Positions 42,268 through 51,638 are shown, counted from the first letter of the stretch. The stretch: 64,000 nt of DNA from CAXXOK01 sp035353615 (GCA_035353615.1 DAOPZY010000014.1:1-64000); one strand, 5' to 3'. The notes: a model not told the origin generated them from the sequence alone. A program made the numbers and translations.

Positions 42268-42861
42268 TTAGCCGCGCGGTTCGCTTTCGTCGGCTGTTGG
42301 GGCGGCTTCTGCGGCTTGCGTTTCAGCGGCCTCGGAGGGGGCGGCTTCATCGCTTTCAGCAGCTGGCTCGGCAGGTGTTTCCGTTTCGGCGGGCTGAGCC
42401 TCGGTAACGGAATCTCCCGGCTCCGCGGTATCCGGCCCGTCGGTTTGCAACGAGCATTGCACGGGCTCCTGCGGTTCGCTTTCGTCGGTTTCAACGCTGC
42501 ATTCAACGGGTTCCTTGACCTCGTCCGCAGGCGGATCCGGGCTTGCGGCCTGATCCTGCGCGGCGTTTTCGGCGGCAACTTTGCCGTACTTTTGCGCGCG
42601 CAAAACGCTCAGTCGGGCTTCGATTTCGCTCAACTCCTGAAACAGCGCGTCCAGCGGCTCAGGCAACTGCGTTCCGTTTTGCCATAGGTCAAACGCCTGA
42701 AGGCTGAAATCGGTCAGAATTTCACGGCGGCGTGTTTCCAGATTGATCTCGTTCACCTTGAGCTTGGCGTTGCTCGCCAGATTGGAGGCGGAAGTGCCGA
42801 TGGCTTCCATCCCTTTAAAGAGCGCGATCCGGACCTTGCTGGAGAAATTGTTCTTGGACAT
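42268..42861 (-). CDS. Uncharacterised protein with acidic Glu/Pro/Ala-rich tail
   Basis: I do not recognise this 197-residue protein. Residues 1-95 look folded and helical (MSKNNFSSKVRIALFKGMEA, then a likely coiled coil around NEINLETRRREILTDF and LFQELSEIEARLSVLRAQKY). Residues 100-197 are an acidic, low-complexity tail rich in Glu, Ala, Pro and Ser. The tail contains a short imperfect repeat, EPVECSVETD / EPVQCSLQTD. There is no signal peptide or membrane segment. ATG 42861 has GGAG eight bases upstream. It lies 17 bases after the secreted protein gene on the same strand, so the two probably form an operon. Confidence 0.75.
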   Translation of the reverse strand: MSKNNFSSKVRIALFKGMEAIGTSASNLASNAKLKVNEINLETRRREILTDFSLQAFDLWQNGTQLPEPLDALFQELSEIEARLSVLRAQKYGKVAAENAAQDQAASPDPPADEVKEPVECSVETDESEPQEPVQCSLQTDGPDTAEPGDSVTEAQPAETETPAEPAAESDEAAPSEAAETQAAEAAPTADESEPRG

Positions 42862-42878
42862 ACGCTTCACTCCGTTTC

Positions 42879-43898
42879 CTAATACTTGTAGAGATCATCG
42901 CGGAGGCGGTACAGGGTTGCGCCACGCTTTTTCATGTAGAACACGTTTACCCACCAGTCGATATCCGCGTCGGCGTTATATTGCAGGTAACCCCAGCGCG
43001 CGCCGTTGACGCGCGTGCCGCGCATGTTGCTGTCCGTCCAGTGCACCATGCCGGTGACGGGGTCGTAATCGCGGATGATGTACATGCTATGCGGCCCGTT
43101 GCCCCCGCCGTAATAGCCGACGATTTGGAAAAAGTCCCCTTTTTGGATCTGTTCTATTAACTTCCGCGCCAAGGCCTGATTTTCCTCTTCGCTCAGGCTG
43201 TCGTTATACTTAAATTGCGCGGCGATTTCAAACGGGCTGCCCTCCTCTGCGGTTTCCGGCTTCCACTCAATGCCGTAATCGTAAGGGGCGCAAGCTTTTT
43301 TGCTGTTGTTCTTGGGCATGTGCAGAGCAAGCTCAGGGTACGCGAGCATCCGGTATTCTTTGCTGAAGGTGTCAAAAAGGCGCATTACGAAATTTTTGCA
43401 CACGCCGATATCGTAATCTGTTTCCGCGGGCGCGAACATATACCGGCTATCCCGGGAGTTGGCGTAGGCGAGGGCAATCATGCGCCCGATCAGTTCCGCC
43501 TTGGGCGAAAGCACCGGAACCCGCTGCTCGGCGTATACGGCGTCCGTCGCCGCGTCAGCGTACCCGCGCACCACGAGGAGCGCGCCCTGCGTTTGGGGCT
43601 GATCGAGCTGAAAGGTATAGGTCACCTGAGCCTCCGTGCTTTCGTAGCTTAGCGTCTGATCCACCAGCTGCAATTCCAGCGTTATGCGTTCCACATTGGC
43701 GCCTTCCACCTTCACGCTGAGCTGATTGCCGCTTTCATAGCTGTCGCTGCCCGTGGGGGAGATCACATACACCGACGGGGTACGCGCGCCGTCGTCAAGC
43801 GAGGTTTCCTCGGTGTCGCCGGTTGCCAGGGCCGCGAAAGGGCAACTGAGCATAAACGAAAGAAGCGCGGCCCCAACGCGACGGAAACCTGTGCCCAT
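42879..43898 (-). CDS. Secreted protein with Cys-His-Asp (NlpC/P60- or CHAP-like) C-terminal domain
   Basis: A 339-residue exported protein with a signal peptide (about 1-26). Residues about 40-130 form a beta-sandwich-like region (PSVYVISPTGSDSYESGNQL, ERITLELQLVDQTLSY). The C-terminal half contains DIGVCKNFVMRLFDTF, GNGPHSMYIIRDYD and VHWTDSNMRGT. A Cys at the start of a helix, followed by a His and an Asp on later strands, is the order of papain-like cell-wall hydrolases. The enzyme assignment is inferred and weak. ATG 43898 follows GGGAGGTG. It could act on peptidoglycan. The downstream acidic-tail protein is its probable operon partner. Confidence 0.7.
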   Translation of the reverse strand: MGTGFRRVGAALLSFMLSCPFAALATGDTEETSLDDGARTPSVYVISPTGSDSYESGNQLSVKVEGANVERITLELQLVDQTLSYESTEAQVTYTFQLDQPQTQGALLVVRGYADAATDAVYAEQRVPVLSPKAELIGRMIALAYANSRDSRYMFAPAETDYDIGVCKNFVMRLFDTFSKEYRMLAYPELALHMPKNNSKKACAPYDYGIEWKPETAEEGSPFEIAAQFKYNDSLSEEENQALARKLIEQIQKGDFFQIVGYYGGGNGPHSMYIIRDYDPVTGMVHWTDSNMRGTRVNGARWGYLQYNADADIDWWVNVFYMKKRGATLYRLRDDLYKY

Positions 43899-44023
43899 GA
43901 CGATTCACCTCCCTGCCAGTATACCATATATTTGGGCAATAAAAACCGAGCCGCTGTGCGGAAAACGGCTCGGCATCAAAATTTACAGGATGGCTTGGGT
44001 AGGGCGACCATGCTTTGGCAGGC

Positions 44024-44917
44024 TCAGCCGTTTACCAGAGAGCCGGAACCGGCCCAATGCGCGAGTAGCGATGCGGGCCTGCATTCAAAACTGGCGCTTT
44101 CCATGGGGATGATTTCCCCGTCCAAATTCAGCTGCATGTTGTGGGAGGTGAGCTTGCAACGGGCGGTGCGGTAATGGTGCGCAATTTTGGTATTCACCAG
44201 CTTGCCGCCCAGCAGGGCGGGCAGATAAAACGGGATGCGCCACGCGGGCAGCGTGTCCACCACAAGCACATCCAGCAGCCCGTCATCCACCTTTGCGCGC
44301 GGCATAATGGGGATGCCGCCGCCGATGTATTGCCCGTTGGCGATGCTGCACAGCATGTACTTGCCTTTCAGCTTCAGCTCGTCGCCAATTTCCACCAGCA
44401 TTTCAAAGGGCTTGAAGGCTTTGATGGCGGCAATCACGCCGTAAAGGTAAGGCCAGATGCCGCGGACGTGCTTTTTTGCCTTCAAAGCGTATTCCAGCAC
44501 CATTACGTCAAAACCCGCGCCGCATACGTTAATGAAGAAAGAATCGTTGATAACCCCCGTATCCAGCGGATGGGCGGGGTGCGTCAGCACATATTCCAAC
44601 GCCTCATCCCACTTTTTAGGGGTGCCGATCACTTTGATAAAATCGTTGCCGGTGCCCGCCGGGATGATGCCAAGCGCCGAGGAGCTACCCACAAGCCCGG
44701 CCGCCGTTTCGCTGAGCGTGCCGTCGCCGCCGACAGACAGCACCGTGGTTGCGCCTTGGCGGGCAGCCTCGCGGGCCAGCTCGGTTGCATGCCCAACGCC
44801 CTCCGTGTAAAGCATCGTATGCTCAATGCCCCGTTCCGTCAGGATGGAGTCGATTTTTTGCCCAACCGAGAGCGCAAGGCCCGTACCGGCTACCGGATTC
44901 ACGATCACTGAGATCAT
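44024..44917 (-). CDS. Diacylglycerol kinase family lipid kinase (DgkB/YegS type)
   Basis: Phosphorylates a lipid such as diacylglycerol at the membrane, recycling it to phosphatidic acid. The 297-residue protein starts MISVIVNPVAGTG. It has the nucleotide-binding motifs SVGGDGTLSETAAG and GIIPAGTGNDFIKVIG and the C-terminal NLDGEIIPMES of the DAGK catalytic and accessory domains. ATG 44917 follows GGAAGGTG and is preferred over a GTG three codons upstream. Single gene, divergent from the glycogen operon. Confidence 0.93.
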   Translation of the reverse strand: MISVIVNPVAGTGLALSVGQKIDSILTERGIEHTMLYTEGVGHATELAREAARQGATTVLSVGGDGTLSETAAGLVGSSSALGIIPAGTGNDFIKVIGTPKKWDEALEYVLTHPAHPLDTGVINDSFFINVCGAGFDVMVLEYALKAKKHVRGIWPYLYGVIAAIKAFKPFEMLVEIGDELKLKGKYMLCSIANGQYIGGGIPIMPRAKVDDGLLDVLVVDTLPAWRIPFYLPALLGGKLVNTKIAHHYRTARCKLTSHNMQLNLDGEIIPMESASFECRPASLLAHWAGSGSLVNG

Positions 44918-45046
44918 GGAATGCACCTTCCTGTTTCAAGTTCCAAACATTTTACCGTTTTCCGTAGCAATTGTAAAGAAGTTTATCATACAGGCCCCGG
45001 CGGGTTCGAAAAGTTTAGAAACCCTCAAAAAAAGCGAGTTACCATC

Positions 45047-45076
45047 TTGACGAATGCCTGCCTTTGCGCATAAAAT
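45047..45076 (+). promoter_or_regulatory. Promoter of the glycogen operon
   Basis: TTGACG (45047-45052) and TAAAAT (45071-45076) with an 18-bp spacer, about 185 bases before glgB. The long leader contains five GCCTG(C/T) boxes and a hairpin (45198-45223, GGCTACCCCT with AAGGGTTGCC) followed six bases later by TTTTT, possibly an attenuator. Confidence 0.55.
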
Positions 45077-45262
45077 AAGATAAGCAAAAAAATTCTTGAT
45101 TGTGGAAGAGATAATGTATCATTGCCTGCGCAGCCGCGGTGGGCAGGCGTCGGTGTATGGAAAATCGATGCCTGCAAACGGGCAATTGCCTGCGTCGGGC
45201 TACCCCTATTTGGAAGGGTTGCCTGTCCGTTTTTCAAAGACAATCAAAAGGGGGGATCACCG

Positions 45263-47431
45263 ATGCAGTATGTAGCGCCGTCCGCCGAAGCACGCGAGGC
45301 GTTTCATCAGGGAACCAGCCGCTACGCCTATCAAATGCTGGGCGCTCATCCGTGCGAAGAAAACGGCGCTCGGCTTTGGCACTTTTGCCTGTGGGCGCCC
45401 AACGCCAAGCACGTTGCGCTGATTGGCACCTTTAATGGTTGGGACTTGAGCCGTCACCCGATGCAAAAACAGTTTGACGGCACCTGGGAGCTTCGCCTGA
45501 GCGAGGCGGAACTGTGGCAAAACCTGCCGGAGCACGGCGAACCGGCCTATAAATACGCCGTTTGGGGGCAGGATGACGTTTGGCGCATGAAGGCCGATCC
45601 GTTCGGTTTTTATGCGGAGCTGCGGCCCAATACCGCCAGCCGCCTGTATGATATGGAGGGCTACGCCTGGGGCGACGGCGAATGGATGCAAAAGCGGGGC
45701 GTCTACAACCCTTACATCAGCCCGGTGAATATTTACGAGGTACACATCGGTTCCTGGCGGCGGCATGAGGACGGCAGTTACCTCAGTTATCAGGAGTTTG
45801 CGGATCAACTGATACCGTATGTGCTGGAAATGGGCTATACGCACATTGAGCTGCTGCCGGTGATGGAACACCCGCTGGATATGTCCTGGGGGTATCAGGT
45901 GCTGGGTTTTTACGCGCCAACCTCCCGTTACGGCAATCCGCGGCAACTGATGGACCTGATTGACCGTTGCCATCAGGCGGGGATTGGCGTGTTGCTGGAC
46001 TGGGTGCCCGGACATTTTCCCCGGGATGAGGCGGGCCTGTTCAAGCTGGACGGCACGGCGCTGTACAACCATCCGGACCCAAGGCGGGGCGAAATCGCCC
46101 AGTGGGGCACGATGCTTTTCGATTTCGCGCGCGGCGAGGTGTGCAGCTACTTGCTGAGCAACGCGTGCTTCTGGCTGGAATACTATCACGCGGACGGCCT
46201 GAGGGTGGACGCGGTCAGCAGCCTTTTGTACTACGATTTTTGCAAGGAACGCGGGCAGTGGGTCCCTAACCAGTACGGCGGACATGAAAATCTGGATGCG
46301 ATCCGCTTTATCCGCCGCCTGAACGAAACGGTGTACCACGATTTTGCGGGCGTGATGATGGTAGCGGAGGAAAGCACGGCGTATCCCATGGTAACCGCGC
46401 CTACCTACATCGGCGGGCTGGGCTTCGGGTTCAAGTGGAACATGGGCTGGATGAACGATATCCTGTTCTACATCCAGAAGGAGACGGTATACCGCAAGTA
46501 CCACCACAGCAAGCTGACGTTCAGCCTGTTTTACGCGTTCAACGAAAATTTCATCCTGCCATTTTCCCATGACGAAGTTGTGCACGGCAAGCATAGCCTG
46601 CTGGATAAGAACCCCGGCGATCTGTGGCAGAAATTCGCCGGCCTGCGCGCGCTGTTCGGGTATACCATGGCGCATCCCGGGAAAAAGCTGCTCTTTATGG
46701 GCGGCGAGTTTGCGCACTTCATTGAATGGAAGTTCGACGATCAGCTGGATTGGTTCCTGCTGGTTTACGACCGGCATCCGCAGGTGCAGGCATGCGTGAA
46801 GGCCCTGAACCGCCTGTACCGGAATACCCCCGCGCTGTATGAGGTGGACAAGAACTGGGACGGTTTTCAGTGGATCACCGCGAATGATTCGGATAACAGC
46901 ATCATCGCGTTCCTGCGCACCGACGCGAAGGGGGAAGCGATCCTTTGCGTGGTCAATTTTACGCCGGTGTTCTTCCCGACTTACCGAATCGGGTTGCCAA
47001 TGGACGGAAAGCTGAACGAGCTGTTCAACACGGACCGCGCGGAGTACGGCGGCAGCGATCAGTACAACGCGTGGGAAATCACGCCCGAGGCGGGCGAGTT
47101 TAACAGCTTGCCGTACCACGCGGATCTCTGTGTTCCGCCGCTGAGCTGCTGCTATTTTACCTACCAGAAAAAACTGCCCAAACCCAAACGGTCCCGGAGC
47201 ATCGGCACGCCCGCGCAGGTGTTCAAAAATATACACAGGAGGGAACCCGCCATGAATACCAATCAAAAGGTTAATGCCCTGGCTGCCAAAGAGGATAAAG
47301 CCACAACCGTCCAAAGCAAAGCCGAAGCCGCAAAAGCCAAAGCGAAAGCCGCCGCCAAACGCCCCAACGCCAAAACCGCCGAAACGGACGCTAAGGAAAT
47401 CGCCAAAGGGAACGCAGTGCGCAAGAAATGA
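45263..47431 (+). CDS. glgB: 1,4-alpha-glucan branching enzyme with Lys/Ala-rich C-terminal extension
   Basis: Makes the alpha-1,6 branches of glycogen. The N-terminal carbohydrate-binding module (about 20-125, LWAPNAKHVALIGTFNGWD) precedes a GH13 barrel. The nucleophile Asp is in LRVDAVSSLLYYD, the acid/base Glu in MVAEES, and the transition-state Asp in FSHDEVVHGK. The C-terminal beta domain ends near PPLSCCYFTYQKK (about 640). The frame then runs on for about 80 residues without a stop, the last 59 being a Lys/Ala-rich segment that has its own ATG and ribosome-binding site. The start at 45263 follows AAAAGGGGGGAT. The first gene of glgB-C-D-A. Confidence 0.94.
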   Translation: MQYVAPSAEAREAFHQGTSRYAYQMLGAHPCEENGARLWHFCLWAPNAKHVALIGTFNGWDLSRHPMQKQFDGTWELRLSEAELWQNLPEHGEPAYKYAVWGQDDVWRMKADPFGFYAELRPNTASRLYDMEGYAWGDGEWMQKRGVYNPYISPVNIYEVHIGSWRRHEDGSYLSYQEFADQLIPYVLEMGYTHIELLPVMEHPLDMSWGYQVLGFYAPTSRYGNPRQLMDLIDRCHQAGIGVLLDWVPGHFPRDEAGLFKLDGTALYNHPDPRRGEIAQWGTMLFDFARGEVCSYLLSNACFWLEYYHADGLRVDAVSSLLYYDFCKERGQWVPNQYGGHENLDAIRFIRRLNETVYHDFAGVMMVAEESTAYPMVTAPTYIGGLGFGFKWNMGWMNDILFYIQKETVYRKYHHSKLTFSLFYAFNENFILPFSHDEVVHGKHSLLDKNPGDLWQKFAGLRALFGYTMAHPGKKLLFMGGEFAHFIEWKFDDQLDWFLLVYDRHPQVQACVKALNRLYRNTPALYEVDKNWDGFQWITANDSDNSIIAFLRTDAKGEAILCVVNFTPVFFPTYRIGLPMDGKLNELFNTDRAEYGGSDQYNAWEITPEAGEFNSLPYHADLCVPPLSCCYFTYQKKLPKPKRSRSIGTPAQVFKNIHRREPAMNTNQKVNALAAKEDKATTVQSKAEAAKAKAKAAAKRPNAKTAETDAKEIAKGNAVRKK
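47252..47431 (+). CDS. Possible internal start giving a separate 59-residue basic protein
   Basis: Inside the 3' end of the glgB frame, ATG 47252 has GGAGGG ten bases upstream and begins MNTNQKVNALAAKEDKATTV. The rest is a Lys/Ala-rich repeat (KAEAAKAKAKAAAKRPNAK) like histone H1-type tails. It is in frame with glgB, so it is either a tail domain of GlgB or a separate small protein whose upstream stop codon was lost. No family recognised beyond composition. Confidence 0.4.
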   Translation: MNTNQKVNALAAKEDKATTVQSKAEAAKAKAKAAAKRPNAKTAETDAKEIAKGNAVRKK

Positions 47432-47514
47432 ATCCCCTTCGCGTATGGAAGGCCGCGCGAACCGGCCGGCCGGTACGGGAAGGGACCCCATCACACAAAA
47501 GGAGTGGAACTTCC

Positions 47515-48687
47515 ATGCTGAAAAAGAAAGAGTGCATCGCCATGCTGCTTGCGGGCGGCCAAGGCAGCCGCCTCGGTATTTTAACAGCCAACATGGCGAA
47601 ACCCGCGATCCCCTACGGCGGAAAATACCGCATTATCGATTTTCCCCTGAGCAACTGCACCAACAGCGGTATCGACGTGGTGGGCGTGCTCACCCAGTAC
47701 CAGCCGTTGGAGTTGAACGCCTACATCGGCAGCGGGTCCCCGTGGGATTTGGACCTTGCGCACGGCGGCGTTTATGTGCTCCCGCCCTACGTGAAGGGCA
47801 AACAGGGCGAGTGGTACAGCGGCACCGCAAACGCGATATACCAGAATGTGGCATTTATTGAGCAGTTTAACCCGGAGTATGTGCTCATCCTCAGCGGCGA
47901 CCATATTTACAAAATGAATTACAACGCCATGCTCCGCTTCCATATTGAAAAAGGGTGCGACGTAACCATCGCCGTGCGCGAGGTGCCGTGGGAGGAAGCT
48001 TCCCGTTTTGGCATTATGAACACGGACGCGGATAACGCGATTAACGAGTTTGAGGAAAAACCGGCGAAACCCAAAAGCAACAAGGCAAGCATGGGCGTGT
48101 ATATTTTCACGTGGGACAAGCTGCGCGCCTACCTGTGCGATGACGCGCAGGACCCCAAGAGCAGCAACGATTTTGGCAAAAACATCATCCCCAACATGCT
48201 TAGGGACAAGCAAAAGTTGTACGCCTTTGATTTTGAAGGCTACTGGAAGGACGTCGGCACCATCGAAAGCCTGTGGGAAGCCAACATGGATTTGCTGAAC
48301 ATGCCGATGCCGATTGATCTGTACGATAAAAAGTGGCGAATCTACGGCCGTAACCCCGGCGTAGCGCCGCATTACATCGCGGAAGGCGCGGTTACCCGTA
48401 GCAGCCTGATCACCGAGGGCTGCGAGGTGTACGGCCGCGTGGAGCACAGCGTGCTTTTCGCAGGGGTGCAGGTGATGCAGGGGGCAAGCGTCATTGACAG
48501 CGTAATCATGCCCAATGCGATTATCGAGCGCGGCGCGCAGGTATGCCGCGCGATTGTGGCGGAGGGCGCGGTGATCGGCGCCGGCGCCAAGGTGGGAGAG
48601 GAAACGGGCAACATCGCCGTGGTGGGGCAGAACGTGAAGCTTGCGGCGGGCACAACCGTAAAGGCCGGCGAGCAGCGCGCCGAGTAA
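47515..48687 (+). CDS. glgC: Glucose-1-phosphate adenylyltransferase
   Basis: Makes ADP-glucose for glycogen synthesis; 390 residues. The nucleotidyltransferase domain has AMLLAGGQGSRLGILT, KPAIPYGGKYRIIDFPLSN, WYSGTANAIYQN, LSGDHIYKMNY and the sugar-phosphate-binding EEKPAKPKSN. A left-handed beta-helix domain follows (about 290-385). ATG 47515 follows AAAAGGAGTGG. The gene is 83 bases after glgB and 29 before glgD. In Firmicutes GlgC and GlgD act as a hetero-oligomer. Confidence 0.96.
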   Translation: MLKKKECIAMLLAGGQGSRLGILTANMAKPAIPYGGKYRIIDFPLSNCTNSGIDVVGVLTQYQPLELNAYIGSGSPWDLDLAHGGVYVLPPYVKGKQGEWYSGTANAIYQNVAFIEQFNPEYVLILSGDHIYKMNYNAMLRFHIEKGCDVTIAVREVPWEEASRFGIMNTDADNAINEFEEKPAKPKSNKASMGVYIFTWDKLRAYLCDDAQDPKSSNDFGKNIIPNMLRDKQKLYAFDFEGYWKDVGTIESLWEANMDLLNMPMPIDLYDKKWRIYGRNPGVAPHYIAEGAVTRSSLITEGCEVYGRVEHSVLFAGVQVMQGASVIDSVIMPNAIIERGAQVCRAIVAEGAVIGAGAKVGEETGNIAVVGQNVKLAAGTTVKAGEQRAE

Positions 48688-48716
48688 CCCCAGCAGAAGG
48701 AAAGAGGGAGAACGCC

Positions 48717-49844
48717 ATGGCTATGAAGAATGTTATGGGTATCATCTATACCGGCGAAAAGGACAGCTTCCTCCGGGAGCTGACGCTGATGCGGGCCATC
48801 GCCGCCATGCCGGTCGCCGGCCGTTACCGCGTGATTGATTTTCTGGTAAGCGGGCTGGTGAACAGTGGAATCAAGAACGTCGGCGTGATTATGCAGAAAA
48901 ACTACCACAGCCTGATGGACCATCTGGGCAGCGGCAAGGAGTGGGATTTGCACGGCAAGAACGACGGCCTTTATATTCTGCCGCCATTCCTGACCCGGGA
49001 AAACGTGGGCGTGTACAGCGGAAGTCTGGACGCGCTGCATTCCAACTTTGGCTACCTGCGCCGCAGCAAACAGGAATACGTGCTGCTTTGCAACAGCCTG
49101 ATTATTTTCAACACCAACTTTACCGATATGTTCGAGGCGCATGAGCACGGCGGGGCGGATGTGACCATCATGTACACTCAAAACCCCGAGATGCGCAGGC
49201 CGGAATACGGCGTTTACTTTGACATCAACAAAGAGGGCCTCATCACCGATGTGGAAATCGACCCGACCCATCCCCGGTACGAAAACACCTGCATGGAAGT
49301 GTTCCTGCTGCGCAAGGAGCTGCTGTTGGAACTGGTGGACCGGGGCGCGGCGCACGGTTACCACGACCTGACGCGCGACGTTTTCCAGCGCCTGATCCGC
49401 GACGCCGGCATGCGGGTGGCGGGCTTTGAGTACAAGGATGTTTGTTACCGGATGGACAGCGTGCAGAGCTACTTCAAGTTTAACATGGACGTGATCGATC
49501 CGAAAATCCGGCATGCCCTGTTTAACGAGGAGCATCCGGTGTATACCAAGGTGCGCGACGAGCTTCCCGCACGGTATCTTGAAAACGCGAAGGTGATTAA
49601 CGCCATGGTGGCGGACGGCTGCATTGTGGACGGCACTGTGGAACACTGTGTGCTGTTCCGCGGCGTAAAGGTCGCCAAAGGCGCGGTGCTGAAAAACTGC
49701 GTGATTATGCAGGATAGCGTCATTGAGGAGGATGTGCATCTGGAGAACTGCATTCTGGATAAGCAGGCCATCGTGAAGCGGGGCGGCAAACTGATTGGCC
49801 CTTCCTCGTACCCGATCGTCATTTCCAAGAACATGACAATCTAA
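48717..49844 (+). CDS. glgD: Glucose-1-phosphate adenylyltransferase regulatory subunit
   Basis: A 375-residue GlgC paralogue that stimulates the catalytic subunit. The start is MAMKNVMGIIYTGEKDSFLR in place of the GGxGxR loop, and GRYRVIDFLVSGLVNSGI, YSGSLDALHSNFGYL and LLCNSLIIFN are characteristic of GlgD. The nucleotide-binding GGQGSR and the DxD-like SGDH motifs are missing, so it is expected to be catalytically weak. ATG 48717 follows AAAGAGGGAG. The frame is open back into glgC, but that part is a shadow. Confidence 0.95.
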   Translation: MAMKNVMGIIYTGEKDSFLRELTLMRAIAAMPVAGRYRVIDFLVSGLVNSGIKNVGVIMQKNYHSLMDHLGSGKEWDLHGKNDGLYILPPFLTRENVGVYSGSLDALHSNFGYLRRSKQEYVLLCNSLIIFNTNFTDMFEAHEHGGADVTIMYTQNPEMRRPEYGVYFDINKEGLITDVEIDPTHPRYENTCMEVFLLRKELLLELVDRGAAHGYHDLTRDVFQRLIRDAGMRVAGFEYKDVCYRMDSVQSYFKFNMDVIDPKIRHALFNEEHPVYTKVRDELPARYLENAKVINAMVADGCIVDGTVEHCVLFRGVKVAKGAVLKNCVIMQDSVIEEDVHLENCILDKQAIVKRGGKLIGPSSYPIVISKNMTI

Positions 49845-49880
49845 ACCGCGGCGCGTTTTTCTCAACAAACAGCGGCCGCG

Positions 49881-49915
49881 AAACCGGCCGTGCCGCCAAC
49901 AGGCGCGGCCGGTTT
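49881..49915 (+). terminator. GC-rich hairpin between glgD and glgA
   Basis: AAACCGGCCG pairs with CGGCCGGTTT around a partly paired centre. The T run is short, so it may only attenuate. Confidence 0.5.
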
Positions 49916-50055
49916 CCCAACAGGCACGGCCCAACCGGAACCAAACCGCGCCGCGAAAGCGCGTAGGAAAGCCTGCGGCGCGGTCGGCTCCGCAATATAG
50001 GCGCCTAAACCAAACCCTTTGCCGCAAGGCGAAGGCTGAACAAGGAGCGTGGAAC

Positions 50056-51498
50056 ATGAACATTCTTTTTACGGCCAGCGAATGCGTACCCTTTGTAAAA
50101 ACCGGCGGTTTGGCGGACGTGGTAGGCTCTCTCGCGCCTGTGCTTGCCAAACAGGGGCATGATGTGCGCGTGATGCTGCCCATGTATACGGCCATCTCAC
50201 AGGAATGGCAAAGCAAAATGCAGTTTGTGCTGAACTTTGACGTTCAGCTGGGCTGGCGCAGGCAGTACTGCGGGGTGATGATGCTTAAAAAGGACGGCGT
50301 CACCTATTACTTTCTGGATAATAAGTACTATTTCGGCAGGCCGTACATCTACGGCTTGGGCGGGGACGAGTACGAGAGGTACGGCTTCTTCTGCCGCGCG
50401 GTGCTGAACGCGTTGCCGCTGCTGGAGTTCCGTCCGGATATTCTGCACGCGCACGATTGGCAAAGCGGCATGGTGCCTGCGCTGCTGAAAATCCAGTATG
50501 CCCATCTGCCTTTTTATTCGGGCATCCGGAGCATTTTTACCATTCACAATCTTCAGTATCAGGGCATTTTCGGCATCCGTGAGGTGCAGGATGTGTTGGG
50601 CCTTGGGGACGGCCTGTGGTCGGGCGATAAGTTGGAATGCTACGGCTGCGCCAACTTTATGAAGGCCGGGCTGGTGTACAGCGACGCCATTTCCACCGTC
50701 AGCCCCAGCTATGCCGAGGAGATCACCACGGCCTACTACGGCGAGCGGCTGGACGGGCTGATCCGCGCACGCAAGGATTCGCTCTACGGCGTGCTGAACG
50801 GCATTGATACGGAGGAGTATGATCCCGAGCACGATCCGCTGATTTACCAGACCTTCAGCATCGCGGACATGAGCGGCAAGGCGGAAAACAAACGCCGCCT
50901 GCAGGAAGATTTGGGGCTGGAAGTAAACCCGGAAATTCCGCTGATCGCCATGGTTGGCCGCCTGACCAATCAGAAGGGCTTGGATTTGGTGGATTGCGTT
51001 TTGGGGGATATCATGGCGGAAAACGTTCAGATGGCCGTGCTGGGTATGGGCGATGCGCGTTATACCAACCTGTTCAGCTGGGCGGAAGGGCAATACAAAG
51101 GGCATTTGGCGGCGCGTTTTGCGATGGATCACGCGCTGGCGCACAGGCTGTACGCGGGCGCGGATTTCTTCCTGATGCCTTCCCTGTTTGAGCCGTGCGG
51201 CCTGAGCCAGTTGATTTCCATGCGGTACGGCACCATTCCGATTGTGCGTGAAACCGGCGGCCTGCGCGATACGGTGCTGAGCTACAACGAGTACACCAAG
51301 GACGGCAACGGCTTCACCTTCCTCAATTATAATGCGCACGACATGCTAACCGTGATTCAGCGGGCGCTGCATTATTACCACAATGACCGGGAGATTCTCG
51401 TCACGATGCAGAAACGGGGCATGGAGGCCGATTTCAGCTGGACGCACAGCGCGAACGACTATGTGGCCATTTATGAAAAGCTGCTGAAACTGCAGTAA
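50056..51498 (+). CDS. glgA: Glycogen synthase (ADP-glucose)
   Basis: Adds glucose from ADP-glucose to glycogen; 480 residues, family GT5. The N-terminal ADP-glucose site is FVKTGGLADVVGSL, then LHAHDWQSGMVPALL and FTIHNLQYQGIF. The C-terminal Rossmann domain has MVGRLTNQKGLDLVD and the catalytic loop LMPSLFEPCGLSQLISMRYG. The ATG at 50056 follows AAGGAGCG. Last gene of the glycogen cluster, with a strong terminator after it. Confidence 0.97.
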   Translation: MNILFTASECVPFVKTGGLADVVGSLAPVLAKQGHDVRVMLPMYTAISQEWQSKMQFVLNFDVQLGWRRQYCGVMMLKKDGVTYYFLDNKYYFGRPYIYGLGGDEYERYGFFCRAVLNALPLLEFRPDILHAHDWQSGMVPALLKIQYAHLPFYSGIRSIFTIHNLQYQGIFGIREVQDVLGLGDGLWSGDKLECYGCANFMKAGLVYSDAISTVSPSYAEEITTAYYGERLDGLIRARKDSLYGVLNGIDTEEYDPEHDPLIYQTFSIADMSGKAENKRRLQEDLGLEVNPEIPLIAMVGRLTNQKGLDLVDCVLGDIMAENVQMAVLGMGDARYTNLFSWAEGQYKGHLAARFAMDHALAHRLYAGADFFLMPSLFEPCGLSQLISMRYGTIPIVRETGGLRDTVLSYNEYTKDGNGFTFLNYNAHDMLTVIQRALHYYHNDREILVTMQKRGMEADFSWTHSANDYVAIYEKLLKLQ

Positions 51499-51638
51499 CG
51501 CAACCTCGGCCTGCCATAGAAACGGCATGCGCATGCCTTGCGGGGCGGCTGTAAACGCGTGAACGCAGCAACGCCTGCCAAACGAAAAAACCTTAACAGC
51601 CGCGTTGCCGTAAAACGCAGAAGGAACAACCCAACCTG

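Noticed and set aside
45257..47494. 745-codon open frame antisense to glgB
   Set aside because: Shadow of a strongly conserved gene in GC-rich DNA; composition (His, Arg, Val, Gln excess) is typical of antisense frames.
48372..50216. 614-codon open frame antisense to glgC/glgD/glgA
   Set aside because: Spans three well-supported genes on the other strand and shows no recognisable motif.
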